A stretch of 64,000 nucleotides of DNA from Nocardia niwae NBRC 108934 = DSM 45340. Its GTDB lineage: Bacteria; Actinomycetota; Actinomycetes; Mycobacteriales; Mycobacteriaceae. Both the position numbers and the translations under genes were made by a program. How positions within the stretch are numbered: the first letter of the stretch is position 1; each line of letters opens with the position of its first letter. The notes under the pieces were generated by a model that worked only from the letters and a program-made list of their open reading frames with translations, did not search any database and was not told where the DNA came from. The stretch covers positions 186,001 through 250,000 of the forward strand of contig NZ_BDCK01000023.1 in NCBI RefSeq assembly GCF_001613465.1. The letters run 5' to 3'. Of the stretch, positions 43,217-51,432 are shown piece after piece.

Positions 43217-43953
43217 AGTTTCTCCAGGATCTCGGCCTTCGTCGCGGACCGGTCGATCGCCTCGCGCGGGCTGGGCACCGGCACCAGCGCGCGCAGCGTG
43301 CCGCCGCCGAGCACGGCGATGCGGTCGTCGAGCAGCAGGGCCTCGTCGAGGTCGTGGGTGACGAAGACGATGGTGGTGGGGTGGGCGCGCCAGGTCTGGA
43401 TCAGCAGGCGCTGCATGGTTTCCCTGGTCTGGGTGTCCAGTGCGCCGAACGGCTCGTCCATCAGCACGGCGCGGGGCGCGGCGGCCAGGCTGCGCGCCAG
43501 CTGCACGCGCTGGCGCATGCCGCCGGACAGGTCGCGCGGCAGGTAGTCGGCGTACCCGGTCAGCCCGACCTCGTCCACCCAATGCAGGGCGGTGGCTCTG
43601 CGTTCGGCGCGGGGCGTGCCGCGCAGGCGCAGGGCGAGCTCGATGTTCTGTCGCACGGTGCGCCACGGCAACAGCGCGTCGTCCTGGAACACCAGGGCGC
43701 GGTCGGCCGCGGGGCCGGTGACCGGGTCGCCGTCGGCGAGCACGGCTCCGCCTTCCGGCGCGCGCAGTCCGGCGATCGCGCGCAGCAAGGTGGACTTGCC
43801 GCACCCGGATTTGCCGACCACGACGAGGATTTCCCCCGGCGCGATCGACAGGTCGAGTTCGTCGAGCACCGGGTCGCCGCCGTAGGCGATCCGGACACCG
43901 TTGAGGCTCAGGCGCATTCCGGTCGATGCCGGTGCGTCGATCACTGTGGTCAT
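43213..43953 (-). CDS. ABC importer ATPase, nitrate/sulfonate/taurine type
   Basis: A 246-residue ABC ATPase with Walker A VGKSGCGKSTLLRAIAG, Q-loop VFQDDALLPWRTV, signature LSGGMRQRVQLARSL, Walker B AVLMDEPFGALD and switch FVTHDLDEAL. The VFQ...LPWRTV and ARSL details are typical of SsuB/TauB/NrtD. It overlaps the permease stop and the flavoprotein start by 4 bases each, so transport and catalysis are produced together. Confidence 0.92.
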   Translation of the reverse strand: MTTVIDAPASTGMRLSLNGVRIAYGGDPVLDELDLSIAPGEILVVVGKSGCGKSTLLRAIAGLRAPEGGAVLADGDPVTGPAADRALVFQDDALLPWRTVRQNIELALRLRGTPRAERRATALHWVDEVGLTGYADYLPRDLSGGMRQRVQLARSLAAAPRAVLMDEPFGALDTQTRETMQRLLIQTWRAHPTTIVFVTHDLDEALLLDDRIAVLGGGTLRALVPVPSPREAIDRSATKAEILEKL

Positions 43954-44807
43954 GCTTCGACCTCCCTGGGCAGCCAGCGGGTGATGCGGCGACCGGCCAG
44001 CTCGACCAGCCCCGAAGTGGCGAAACCGAGGACTCCGATGGTGATCATGCCGACGAACACCGCCGGGTAGTCCACGATGGTGTAGGCCTGCCAGGTGCGG
44101 TAGCCGACGCCGAGACGGCCGGAGATCATCTCCGCGGAGATGAGGCAGATCCATGCGACGCCGACGCCGACGGACAGTCCGCTGAAGACGCCGGGCAGGA
44201 TGCCGGGGAAAACCACTCGCGCGAGCACGTCCAGCCGGGACGCGCCGAGGGTGCGCACAGCGTCCTCCCAGATCGTTGGCAGGGCGCGCACCGCGTGCCT
44301 GGTGCTCACCAGCACCGGGAACAGCGACGCGGTGAAGGTGATGAACACGATCCCGGATTCGTCGCTGGGGAACAGCAGGATCGCGACCGGGACTAGGGCG
44401 ATGGCCGGGATCGGCCGGACCAGCTCGGCCAGCGGGCCGAAAGTGTCGGCGAGCAGCCGTGACCGGCCCAGGCCGATGCCCGCGAGCACGCCGACCACCG
44501 CGGCCAGCCCGAAGCCGGTGACGATCCGGATCAGCGACTGCGCGATATCCAGGTAGTACTGGTCGGCGCGCAGCTGGGTGCCGAATTCGGCGACGATCTC
44601 GGTGACGGTCGGCAGCGTGTCGAAACGCAGGCCCGCCCGCACGTTGTTGACCGTGAGCAGCTGCCACAGTCCGACCGCGGCGGCGACCGAGGCCACCCGC
44701 AACAGGCGCGAGCGCCAGGCCGATCGCAACGCCGGCGTGGCCACCGATCGGGTGGCGGCGGGTTCGGCCGCGGCCCGCACTGCCGGCGCGGCGAGTTCGC
44801 TGGTCAT
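43950..44807 (-). CDS. ABC importer permease, nitrate/sulfonate/taurine type
   Basis: A 285-residue permease with about six helices and the EAA loop (EDAVRTLGASRLDVLARVVFPG) that contacts the ATPase. The first 25 residues are an Ala-rich cytosolic tail. It is linked by 4-base overlaps to the binding-protein gene upstream and the ATPase downstream. The substrate is not deducible from this subunit. Confidence 0.9.
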   Translation of the reverse strand: MTSELAAPAVRAAAEPAATRSVATPALRSAWRSRLLRVASVAAAVGLWQLLTVNNVRAGLRFDTLPTVTEIVAEFGTQLRADQYYLDIAQSLIRIVTGFGLAAVVGVLAGIGLGRSRLLADTFGPLAELVRPIPAIALVPVAILLFPSDESGIVFITFTASLFPVLVSTRHAVRALPTIWEDAVRTLGASRLDVLARVVFPGILPGVFSGLSVGVGVAWICLISAEMISGRLGVGYRTWQAYTIVDYPAVFVGMITIGVLGFATSGLVELAGRRITRWLPREVEA

Positions 44808-46231
44808 CCGTGTACTTCCGTGACGGCCTGGTCGTAGGTGACCGGCGTGGCGGACGGATGCGCCTGGCGGTAGCGCTGCGCGGCCGGGGTGGTGGTGAAG
44901 GGCAGGTAGGCGGCGCCGTCGCGCAGCCAGATCGACTTGTCGGCGAACCAGCGCGTGCCCAGCTCGGTGTCCGGGACGTAGGCCGCGCGGATCGTCTTGC
45001 CCTGCGCCTTCGCGGCCTGGACCGCGCGCAGCAGGCAGGTCGGGTCGGCGGCGGGTTGCGGCTGCGGCGCACCGTCCAGCCATAGTTCGCCGGCCAGCGC
45101 GGGGTTCTCCGCGGCTCGACCGCAGACGGGGTCGGCGCCGGTGACCCGGGTCGGGTTGGCGGTGGCGGCCAGGTCACGGTCGTAGTCGCCGCGCCCGGTC
45201 TCCGCGTACGCCGTGCGCAGCGGCCCGTCGTCGACGAACCGGTCGATGTCCAGGTCCGCGAAGTCGCCGATCGACTTCAGATATGCCACATCGCCTTTGA
45301 GCGCCGCGATCAGGCTCGGCTTGAGCGTGGTGTCGAAACTCGTCCCGCCGGGGCCGTTGTAGAGGTACACCACTTCCTGCGGAAGCCCGGATCCGTCGGC
45401 GACGATCTTGGCGGCTTCGAACGGCTTCTGCTGCAGGAACTGGGTGGCGTCCAGCTGTGCGGCGAGGAACGCCTGGAGCACCTCCGGGTGCTCGGCGGCG
45501 TAGGCGCGCCGGGCCACCACGCCGTGGAAGGTCGGCACGCCGAGTTCGGCGCCGTCGTAGAGCAGCTTGGCCTTGTTCTGGAAGACGACCAAGCCCGGCC
45601 ATGCGACGAACTGGGACAGCGCGCCCACCTGACGGGATTCCAAGGCGGTCGCGCCGACCTGCGGCTGCTGGTTGAGCACCTCGACGCCCTTCGCCGGGTC
45701 GATCCCGGCCCGCGACAGCGCCTGCACCAGCGTGCCGTGACCGGCCGAACCCACGCTGGCGGAGATCTTCTGCCCGGCCAGGTCGGCGATGCCGGTGGCC
45801 GCCGAATCGTTGGGCACGACGACCATGTTCAGCGCGCCCTTGGGGTTGTACCCGGTGACCGACACCAGCTCGGTGCGCGAGCGCTCGTTCACCTGGGTGC
45901 GGGAGCCGTTGATCAGCAGCGGGTAGTCACCCATCGAGCCGATGTCGATCTTCTCGGCCACCATCTGCGCGGTGATCGGCGCGCCGGTGTCGTAGTCCTG
46001 CCACTCGACCTGGTATTTCGCCCCGCCGTTGTCGGTGATCTTCTGCAGCCGCTGCTCGAGATAGCCCTGCGCGCGCAGCAGGGTGCCCGCGGTGACGGTG
46101 TTGATGGTCTTGGATTGGTAGCCGACGACCACCTTGACGGTGCCGGCCGGGGTGTCGTCGCTCTGCTCCAGCGAGCACCCGGTGAGCGCGAGCGCGGCGG
46201 CGAGCAGGACGGGGGCGAATTTCACTTTCAT
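44804..46231 (-). CDS. Substrate-binding lipoprotein with extra C-terminal domain
   Basis: A 475-residue lipoprotein: signal peptide with lipobox ALTGC (Cys 19), then an SsuA/NrtA-type binding domain (about 30-345; GYQSKTINTVTAGTLLRAQG, DIGSMGDYPLLINGS, WPGLVVFQNKAKLLY). About 120 further residues follow that such proteins normally lack. This tail (AAYVPDTELGTRWFADKSIW, then LPFTTTPAAQRYRQAHP) resembles NosL-type copper-binding domains, a tentative by-eye match. It contains two Cys (PVCGRA, PTCLLR) and lies outside the membrane. GGAAG ribosome site; 12 bp from the ferredoxin gene. Confidence 0.82.
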   Translation of the reverse strand: MKVKFAPVLLAAALALTGCSLEQSDDTPAGTVKVVVGYQSKTINTVTAGTLLRAQGYLEQRLQKITDNGGAKYQVEWQDYDTGAPITAQMVAEKIDIGSMGDYPLLINGSRTQVNERSRTELVSVTGYNPKGALNMVVVPNDSAATGIADLAGQKISASVGSAGHGTLVQALSRAGIDPAKGVEVLNQQPQVGATALESRQVGALSQFVAWPGLVVFQNKAKLLYDGAELGVPTFHGVVARRAYAAEHPEVLQAFLAAQLDATQFLQQKPFEAAKIVADGSGLPQEVVYLYNGPGGTSFDTTLKPSLIAALKGDVAYLKSIGDFADLDIDRFVDDGPLRTAYAETGRGDYDRDLAATANPTRVTGADPVCGRAAENPALAGELWLDGAPQPQPAADPTCLLRAVQAAKAQGKTIRAAYVPDTELGTRWFADKSIWLRDGAAYLPFTTTPAAQRYRQAHPSATPVTYDQAVTEVHG

Positions 46232-46243
46232 CGGTCTTCCAGA

Positions 46244-46471
46244 TCAGCGGAGCAGGTAGGGCATGTTGACGGTGACAGCGCCGGTGGGGCAGCGGGCCGC
46301 GCAGGGACCGCAGTACCAGCACTCGTCCACATGCATGAAGGCCTTGCCGTTCTCGGGGTTGATGGCCAGGGAGTCGAGGGGGCAGATCTCGACGCACAGC
46401 GTGCAGCCCTGGATGCACAGCGACTCGTCGATGGTGACGGGGATGTCGGCGCGCTGGTTCACGAGTGCCAT
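46244..46471 (-). CDS. Two-[4Fe-4S] ferredoxin, AprB-like
   Basis: A 75-residue ferredoxin with eight cysteines in two clusters: CIQGCTLCVEICP (Cx3Cx2Cx3C) and CWYCGPCAARCP (Cx2Cx2Cx3C). The spacing and the Trp/Tyr between clusters resemble AprB, the electron-transfer subunit of APS reductase, minus its C-terminal tail. It sits between the regulator and binding-protein genes, starts directly after the gntR stop, and is the likely electron partner of the flavoprotein at the end of the operon. Confidence 0.85.
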   Translation of the reverse strand: MALVNQRADIPVTIDESLCIQGCTLCVEICPLDSLAINPENGKAFMHVDECWYCGPCAARCPTGAVTVNMPYLLR

Positions 46472-47227
46472 CTAGAGGACCTTCCATTCGGGGGTGCTGC
46501 GGGTCAGGCTGCCGCGCATGGTGATGCGGTCGCCGCGCATGCGGATGTACTCCAGATCGACCGGGCGGCCGTCGTCGAGCCGGGTCAGTCGTTCCAGCAT
46601 CAGCAGCGGCGCGCCGCCGGGGACGTCGAGGGTGGAGGCGGTGTGCGGGTCGGCGGGCACGGCCTCCAAGGCGAGGTCGGCCGAGCCGAGCGAGTGGCCG
46701 CTGATGCGTTCCAGCAGCACGAAGACGTCGGTGTGCTCGAGGTCGTGGCCGAGAACCTCGGTGCCGATGTCGGGCGTCAGGTAGGTGAGGTCGAGGCTCA
46801 GCGGCAGATCGGCGAGGTAGCGCAGCCGCTCGAGGTAGACCACGCGCTCACCCGGGGCCAGGCCGAGCTTGCGCGCGACGGCGGGCGGCGCGGCGACGTG
46901 CATCGCCGCGCGCACCTCGTTGCGCACGGTGCCGTGGCCCTTGAACGTCTCCTGCAGGCCGAGCAGCGCGTCGAGCCCGTGATCGTATTTGCGGGTGGCC
47001 ACCCGGGTGCCCACTTTGGGCGCCCGATCGATCAAGCCCTCGTCCTTCAACAGCGCCAAGGCGTCGCGGACGGTGTTGCGCGAGGCGCCGTACTCGGTGG
47101 CGAGTTCCTGTTCGCTCGGCAGCGCGCCGTCGAACGCGCCCGCGTGCAGTTGGTGGCGCAAGATGTCGGCCACCCGCCGCGCCTGATCGGCGCGCAATTG
47201 CCGCACCGGCGTGGGTTCCGCTGCCAC
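46472..47227 (-). CDS. GntR-family regulator, HutC/UTRA type
   Basis: A 251-residue regulator with an N-terminal winged HTH (QARRVADILRHQLHAGAFDG; LPSEQELATEYGASRNTVRDAL) and a C-terminal UTRA ligand domain (PGERVVYLERLRYLADLPLSLD; GGAPLLMLERLTRLDDGRPVDLEYI). GTG 47227 is preferred because AAGGCGGAG precedes it; another in-frame GTG at 47257 would add 10 residues. First gene of the importer/flavoprotein operon, which it probably represses until the imported substrate or a product binds. Confidence 0.88.
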   Translation of the reverse strand: MAAEPTPVRQLRADQARRVADILRHQLHAGAFDGALPSEQELATEYGASRNTVRDALALLKDEGLIDRAPKVGTRVATRKYDHGLDALLGLQETFKGHGTVRNEVRAAMHVAAPPAVARKLGLAPGERVVYLERLRYLADLPLSLDLTYLTPDIGTEVLGHDLEHTDVFVLLERISGHSLGSADLALEAVPADPHTASTLDVPGGAPLLMLERLTRLDDGRPVDLEYIRMRGDRITMRGSLTRSTPEWKVL

Positions 47228-47463
47228 TCTCTCCGCCTTTCCATCGCTGACCTGCACGAATAGCGACGATAACGGGATTGTGGCCGCGCGCTTTCCCGCG
47301 TCGGCGCGGGAAGAAATCAGGGGATGTTATTGCGCCGGGTGCCGCACGGCCCGACCTGGCGATATGCGCGGCTGTCCGGGCAATACGCCACGTCGGCTGC
47401 CGCCGGCCGGATTTCGATCACAGCGATTCGAAAGCGGGGTCGCGCGGTCCGCGCCCTACGGAT

Positions 47464-48459
47464 CTACGGTCGCGGACCGTAAGTATTGAGAAACAGCACC
47501 GGTCCGTCGCCGAATACGCCGGACCGGTCCAGGGCCAGCAGCGCGGCGAGCGCTTTGGCGGTGTAGACGGTCTCCAGACGCAGTCCGGCCGGTTCGGCGC
47601 GCTGTGCGGCCTCCAAGGCGGAGGGCGTGGTGTGGCCGTAGCCGGGGCCGAGCCACTCGGTGGTCATCGTGACGTCCTCCGGCCGGAGCGCGGTCGGCGC
47701 GAAGCGTGCTCCGCGGGTGCGCAGCAGGCGCTCGGTGCGCCCGGCGAGCCGGACGATGTGCTTCGCGTCCAGGGGGAGCGTGTCGTTGACGACAACTCCG
47801 ACGACGCGCGTACGCAGACCGGCCAGGCGCAGACCGAGTGCGAGGCCCGCGGCGGTGCCCCCCGATCCGACCGCGGTGACGATGTGGCCCGGCTCGGGCA
47901 GCTCGTGCGCCGCGATCTGTGCCGCGAGTTCGCACGCCACCTCGACGTATCCCAAGGCGCCGACCGGCGACGAGCCGCCCGCGGGCAGGAGGTACGGACG
48001 TCTGCCGCCCTGGACCCCGCGTAGATACAGCCATGGCGCCGCGAGGATCGTCCGCAGCTTGGTATGCGTGAAATACAAAGTGGCGCCGGAGTTCTCCAAT
48101 CGCCGCAGTTGCCTGCGCACGTGGTCGTCGACCGGCTGGTCCACCAGGGCGAGCGCGGTATCGATGCCCTGGGCGCGGCCGTAGAGGGCGGTGGCGAGCC
48201 CCCAATTGGTTCCGGTGCCGCCGACCGTGAGGATGGTGCGCGCACCGCGTCGCCGTGCCTCCGGCAGCAGCCATTCCAGCTTGCGGACCTTGTTGCCGCC
48301 CCATCCGCCGTCGCCGTAGACGCTTTCGTCCTTGCACCACAGCTCGGCGGTGGTGTCGAGGTCGTACCGGCGGACGGGTGTGGGAGCGGTGCCGAGGCGG
48401 ACGAACGGCAACGCATCGGCCACCTCCGGAAAGCGCGCGTGCAGCAGCGCCCCGGTCAT
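47464..48459 (-). CDS. PLP-dependent D-cysteine desulfhydrase/ACC-deaminase-family enzyme
   Basis: A 331-residue fold-type-II PLP enzyme of the D-cysteine desulfhydrase / ACC deaminase group. The PLP lysine is in WGGNKVRKLEWLL (about residues 54-66); TVGGTGTNWGLATALYG and VTAVGSGGTAAGLALG form the substrate and phosphate sites. D-cysteine desulfhydrase releases sulfide, pyruvate and ammonia, which would suit the sulfur theme, but D-amino-acid ammonia-lyases look alike. Its ATG overlaps the TetR stop (ATGA). Confidence 0.82.
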   Translation of the reverse strand: MTGALLHARFPEVADALPFVRLGTAPTPVRRYDLDTTAELWCKDESVYGDGGWGGNKVRKLEWLLPEARRRGARTILTVGGTGTNWGLATALYGRAQGIDTALALVDQPVDDHVRRQLRRLENSGATLYFTHTKLRTILAAPWLYLRGVQGGRRPYLLPAGGSSPVGALGYVEVACELAAQIAAHELPEPGHIVTAVGSGGTAAGLALGLRLAGLRTRVVGVVVNDTLPLDAKHIVRLAGRTERLLRTRGARFAPTALRPEDVTMTTEWLGPGYGHTTPSALEAAQRAEPAGLRLETVYTAKALAALLALDRSGVFGDGPVLFLNTYGPRP

Positions 48460-49082
48460 GGCGTGGTCGCCTCGGGAATGCCCAGCAGCGCCGCCTGGAC
48501 CTCGTGTAGCCGGTCGACGTCGCCGCGAATGCCCGCGACGCTGTCGTTGTACAGGAACGCCTCGCCGAGCCGGACCAGCGCGTAGGCCAGCAGCGCCGGT
48601 TCCAGCGGCGGGGTGTAGCCGTCCTCCTCCGCGGCGCGGATGATCAGCTCGCGGACGGTGCCGACCACCAGCGGTTGCACCGGTCCGTCGCCCGCGGTGA
48701 GAATGCGCAGCCCGGACAGCGGTTCGTTCTCGAAGTAGCGCCGGAACGGTTCGTTGTCGGTCATCCACCGGTTGACCCGGTACAGCACATCCAGGATGCG
48801 CCGCGCTCCGGTGGAGCGCCTGCGGGCATCGGCGCGGGTGAGCAGCGCCTCGAACTCCCCGGCCAGGACCGCACCGAGCACCCCGTCGCGGGAGCCGAAC
48901 CAGCGGTAGACCGACGCGCGGCTGAGCCCCAGCTGTCCGGCGATCGCCTGGATGTCCACCCGTTCACCGGACAGGAACGCCCGGCGAGCATGCTCGATGA
49001 CCTGTTCCCTGGTCGCGGAGGCCGGTCGGCCGGGAGGGCGAGTGGTCCGCTGGCTGGAATCGATCACCGCGGAATGATACAT
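48456..49082 (-). CDS. TetR-family regulator
   Basis: A 208-residue TetR regulator. HTH about 22-68 (VDIQAIAGQLGLSRASVYRWFGSRDGVLGAVLAGE), then a helical ligand domain with DNEPFRRYFENEPLSGLRIL, as in the QsdR-like subgroup. It is co-transcribed with the desulfhydrase-like gene. A palindrome GATACA-N12-TGTATC covers its start codon, and an almost identical site lies upstream of the neighbouring acyl-CoA dehydrogenase gene, so it probably controls both. Confidence 0.9.
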   Translation of the reverse strand: MYHSAVIDSSQRTTRPPGRPASATREQVIEHARRAFLSGERVDIQAIAGQLGLSRASVYRWFGSRDGVLGAVLAGEFEALLTRADARRRSTGARRILDVLYRVNRWMTDNEPFRRYFENEPLSGLRILTAGDGPVQPLVVGTVRELIIRAAEEDGYTPPLEPALLAYALVRLGEAFLYNDSVAGIRGDVDRLHEVQAALLGIPEATTP

Positions 49083-49099
49083 CTTCGAGACGGTGTATC
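49076..49099. promoter_or_regulatory. TetR operator candidate 1 (GATACA-N12-TGTATC)
   Basis: Perfect 6-bp arms with a 12-bp spacer containing TTCGA. It overlaps the start codon of the TetR gene, consistent with autoregulation. The same architecture recurs at 50923-50946. Confidence 0.65.
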
Positions 49100-49113
49100 G
49101 AAACGGGGTGTGT

Positions 49114-50907
49114 TCAGAACCAGGCGTCGCGCATCTGCAGGGTAGTACGGTCCAGCCGGGCGAGCAGATCCAGCGCCGGTGCGGTCTTGGGTAATTCGAA
49201 ACGATAGAAGAACCGGGCCGCGTGCCGCTTCCCATCGTAGAAATCGCCGGAACGCTCCGCGGCCGCGAGGAATTGTTCGAGCCAGATCCAGGCCAGCACG
49301 GTGTGCCCGAACGCTTCCAGGTACACCGAGCTGTTGGCCAGCGCGGCCTCGATATCACCCGAGTCGAACAGACCCGCGGTCACCTCGACCAACCGCCGCC
49401 AGGCCGAATCCAGCTGAGCGGCGAGCTCGGCCGCCTCACCACCCGCCGCGCGTGCGGCGGTGATGGTCGCGTCGACCCGGGATCCGAGTGCGAGCAGACT
49501 GGCGCCACCCTGCTGGGTCACCTTGCGTCCCAGCAGGTCCAGGCCCTGGATGCCGTGCGTGCCCTCGTGGATCGGGTTGAGCCGGTTGTCCCGGTAGTGC
49601 TGCTCGACGTTGTATTCGCGGGTGTAGCCGTAGCCGCCGAGCACCTGGATGGCGAGGCTGTTGGCCTCCAGGCACCACTGCGAGGGCCAGCTCTTGGCGA
49701 TCGGCGTGAGGATGTCCAGCAACAGGGTGACCGCGCGGCGTTCGTCCTCGGATTCGGCGGTGCGCTGCTCGTCGACCAGTCGCGCGCAGTAGAGCACCAG
49801 CGCCAGGGCGCCTTCGGCATAGGTCTTCTGGGCCAGCAGCATCCGCTTGACGTCGGCGTGCTCGATGATCGGCCGCTGCGGCGCGGACGGGTCGGCGGGG
49901 AGCTTGGCCCGGCCCTGCGTGCGCGTGCGCGCGTAGTCCAGCGACTCGAGGTAGCCGGTGTAGCCGAGCGCCGTGGCGACCAGGCCGACGCCGATGCGCG
50001 CCTCGTTCATCATGTGGAACATGTAGTTCAGTCCGCGATGCGCCTCGCCGACCAGGTAACCGACCGCGCCGGGCGCGCCGCCCGGCGTCCAGCGGCCCTC
50101 GCCGAAATTCAGCACCGTGTTGACGGTGCCGCGGAAGCCCATCTTGTGGTTGAGCCCGGCCAGTGCGACGTCGTTGCGCTCGCCGATCGCGCCGTCGTCG
50201 CCGACCAGGAAGCGGGGCACCACGAACAGGGAGATGCCCTTGGTGCCCGCGGGGCCGCCGGGGATCTTGGCCAGCACCAGGTGCACGATGTTCTCGCCGA
50301 GCTCGTGATCACCGCCCGAGATCCACATCTTGGTGCCGAACAGGCGGTACGTGCCGTCGTCCTGCGGTTGCGCGCGGGTGACGATGTCGGCCAGCGACGA
50401 CCCGGCCTGCGGCTCCGACAGGCACATGGTGCCGAAGAAACGGCCCTCGAGCATGGGCGCGACGAACTTGTCGACGTGCTCGGGTCCGTGGGCGATGAGC
50501 AGATTCGCGTTGGCGACGGTGAGGAACGGGTAGCCCGCGGTACCGGGGTTGGCCGCCTGGAACCAGGCGGAGCTCGCCTGCGCGACGGTCGTGGGCAGCT
50601 GCGCACCACCGAGTTCGTAATCCATTGCGGCCGAGGGCAACCCGGCCTTGGCGAACGCGGCCAGCGCCTGGCCCACCTCCGGGATGATGGTCACGCGTTC
50701 GCCGTCGAAGGTGGGCTCGTTGGCGTCGTTGAGCTTGTTGTGCGGCGCGAAGTACTTGGTGGCGAGCTGCTCGCTGAGCTCGAGAACGGCGTCGAAGGTC
50801 TCTCGCGAGTGCTCGGCGTACCGCGCGCGCTTGGTCAGCTCCTCGACGTCGAGCCACTCGTAGAGCAGGAAATCGAGATCGCGCCGGGACAGCAAGGTCG
50901 ACCGCAT
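49114..50907 (-). CDS. Acyl-CoA dehydrogenase, long form with C-terminal extension
   Basis: A 597-residue FAD-dependent acyl-CoA dehydrogenase of the long DUF-extended type (FadE5/AidB-like length) that introduces the first double bond in beta-oxidation. Signatures: MCLSEPQAGSSLAD and TKMWISGGDHE (FAD site), HKMGFRGTVN, YTREYNVEQHYRDNRLNPIHE with the catalytic Glu in IHEGTHGIQGLDLLGRK. Residues beyond about 470 form the extra helical domain. Ribosome site AAAGGACGG. A TetR-type operator lies 15-40 bp upstream. Confidence 0.92.
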   Translation of the reverse strand: MRSTLLSRRDLDFLLYEWLDVEELTKRARYAEHSRETFDAVLELSEQLATKYFAPHNKLNDANEPTFDGERVTIIPEVGQALAAFAKAGLPSAAMDYELGGAQLPTTVAQASSAWFQAANPGTAGYPFLTVANANLLIAHGPEHVDKFVAPMLEGRFFGTMCLSEPQAGSSLADIVTRAQPQDDGTYRLFGTKMWISGGDHELGENIVHLVLAKIPGGPAGTKGISLFVVPRFLVGDDGAIGERNDVALAGLNHKMGFRGTVNTVLNFGEGRWTPGGAPGAVGYLVGEAHRGLNYMFHMMNEARIGVGLVATALGYTGYLESLDYARTRTQGRAKLPADPSAPQRPIIEHADVKRMLLAQKTYAEGALALVLYCARLVDEQRTAESEDERRAVTLLLDILTPIAKSWPSQWCLEANSLAIQVLGGYGYTREYNVEQHYRDNRLNPIHEGTHGIQGLDLLGRKVTQQGGASLLALGSRVDATITAARAAGGEAAELAAQLDSAWRRLVEVTAGLFDSGDIEAALANSSVYLEAFGHTVLAWIWLEQFLAAAERSGDFYDGKRHAARFFYRFELPKTAPALDLLARLDRTTLQMRDAWF

Positions 50908-50922
50908 TCAGCCCGTCCTTTC

Positions 50923-50946
50923 GAGACATGTTCGACTTACTGTATC
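50923..50946. promoter_or_regulatory. TetR operator candidate 2 (GAGACA-N12-TGTATC)
   Basis: Same layout as 49076-49099, with one arm base changed (GAGACA for GATACA) and TTCGA at the same place in the spacer. It lies just upstream of the acyl-CoA dehydrogenase start. Confidence 0.6.
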
Positions 50947-51432
50947 TTACGGGGCGGCGGCCGGATGTCTACAGGTGCCTTCCCCGCGGGACGATGATTG
51001 TCGGTACCACCTCGTCGGCATCGGCCGGCCATGCCGTGCTGTTCTCGGATTCGACCACACGAGCGGAATCCTCGCGCGCCCCGGTGCGGTCGCGCGTTCT
51101 CGGCGCCGGAGCAGGTCGTCTTCGCCGCCGGCTGATCGCGCGGTCCGGCGGGGTGGGTGAGGCCGTTGGCCGGCGGGCTCCGGCCGGTGTTCGCGGCCGG
51201 GGCATGGCCGAGCGGTCGCGAAGGCCGCCACATCGGTGACCTTCATGCCCTCGTCCAGCAGGGAGTTGTCGACGGCGGTGCCGATGGTAGCGCCCGGCGG
51301 GTGCCGGTGCCCGGCTGCCAGTACGGGCCGCCCGGCCCGTCGAAGGCGATCGACCCGACCGGCTCCGAGCGTGGTCGTCGACCTACCGGAGCTGTAGCAG
51401 CCGAGCGGGGCCGGGTTGCCCAAGGTGGCCGG
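50947..51432. other. Gene-free interval
   Basis: No gene, RNA or repeat can be supported here. Some minus-strand codons look protein-like (for example IAFDGPGGPYWQPGTGT around 51300-51350), but the reading frame is broken and I cannot name a family, so a decayed gene is possible. Confidence 0.4.

Noticed and set aside
50947..51432. Possible decayed gene on the minus strand
   Set aside because: Protein-like codon runs exist in two frames, but no family could be named and no start or stop fits.
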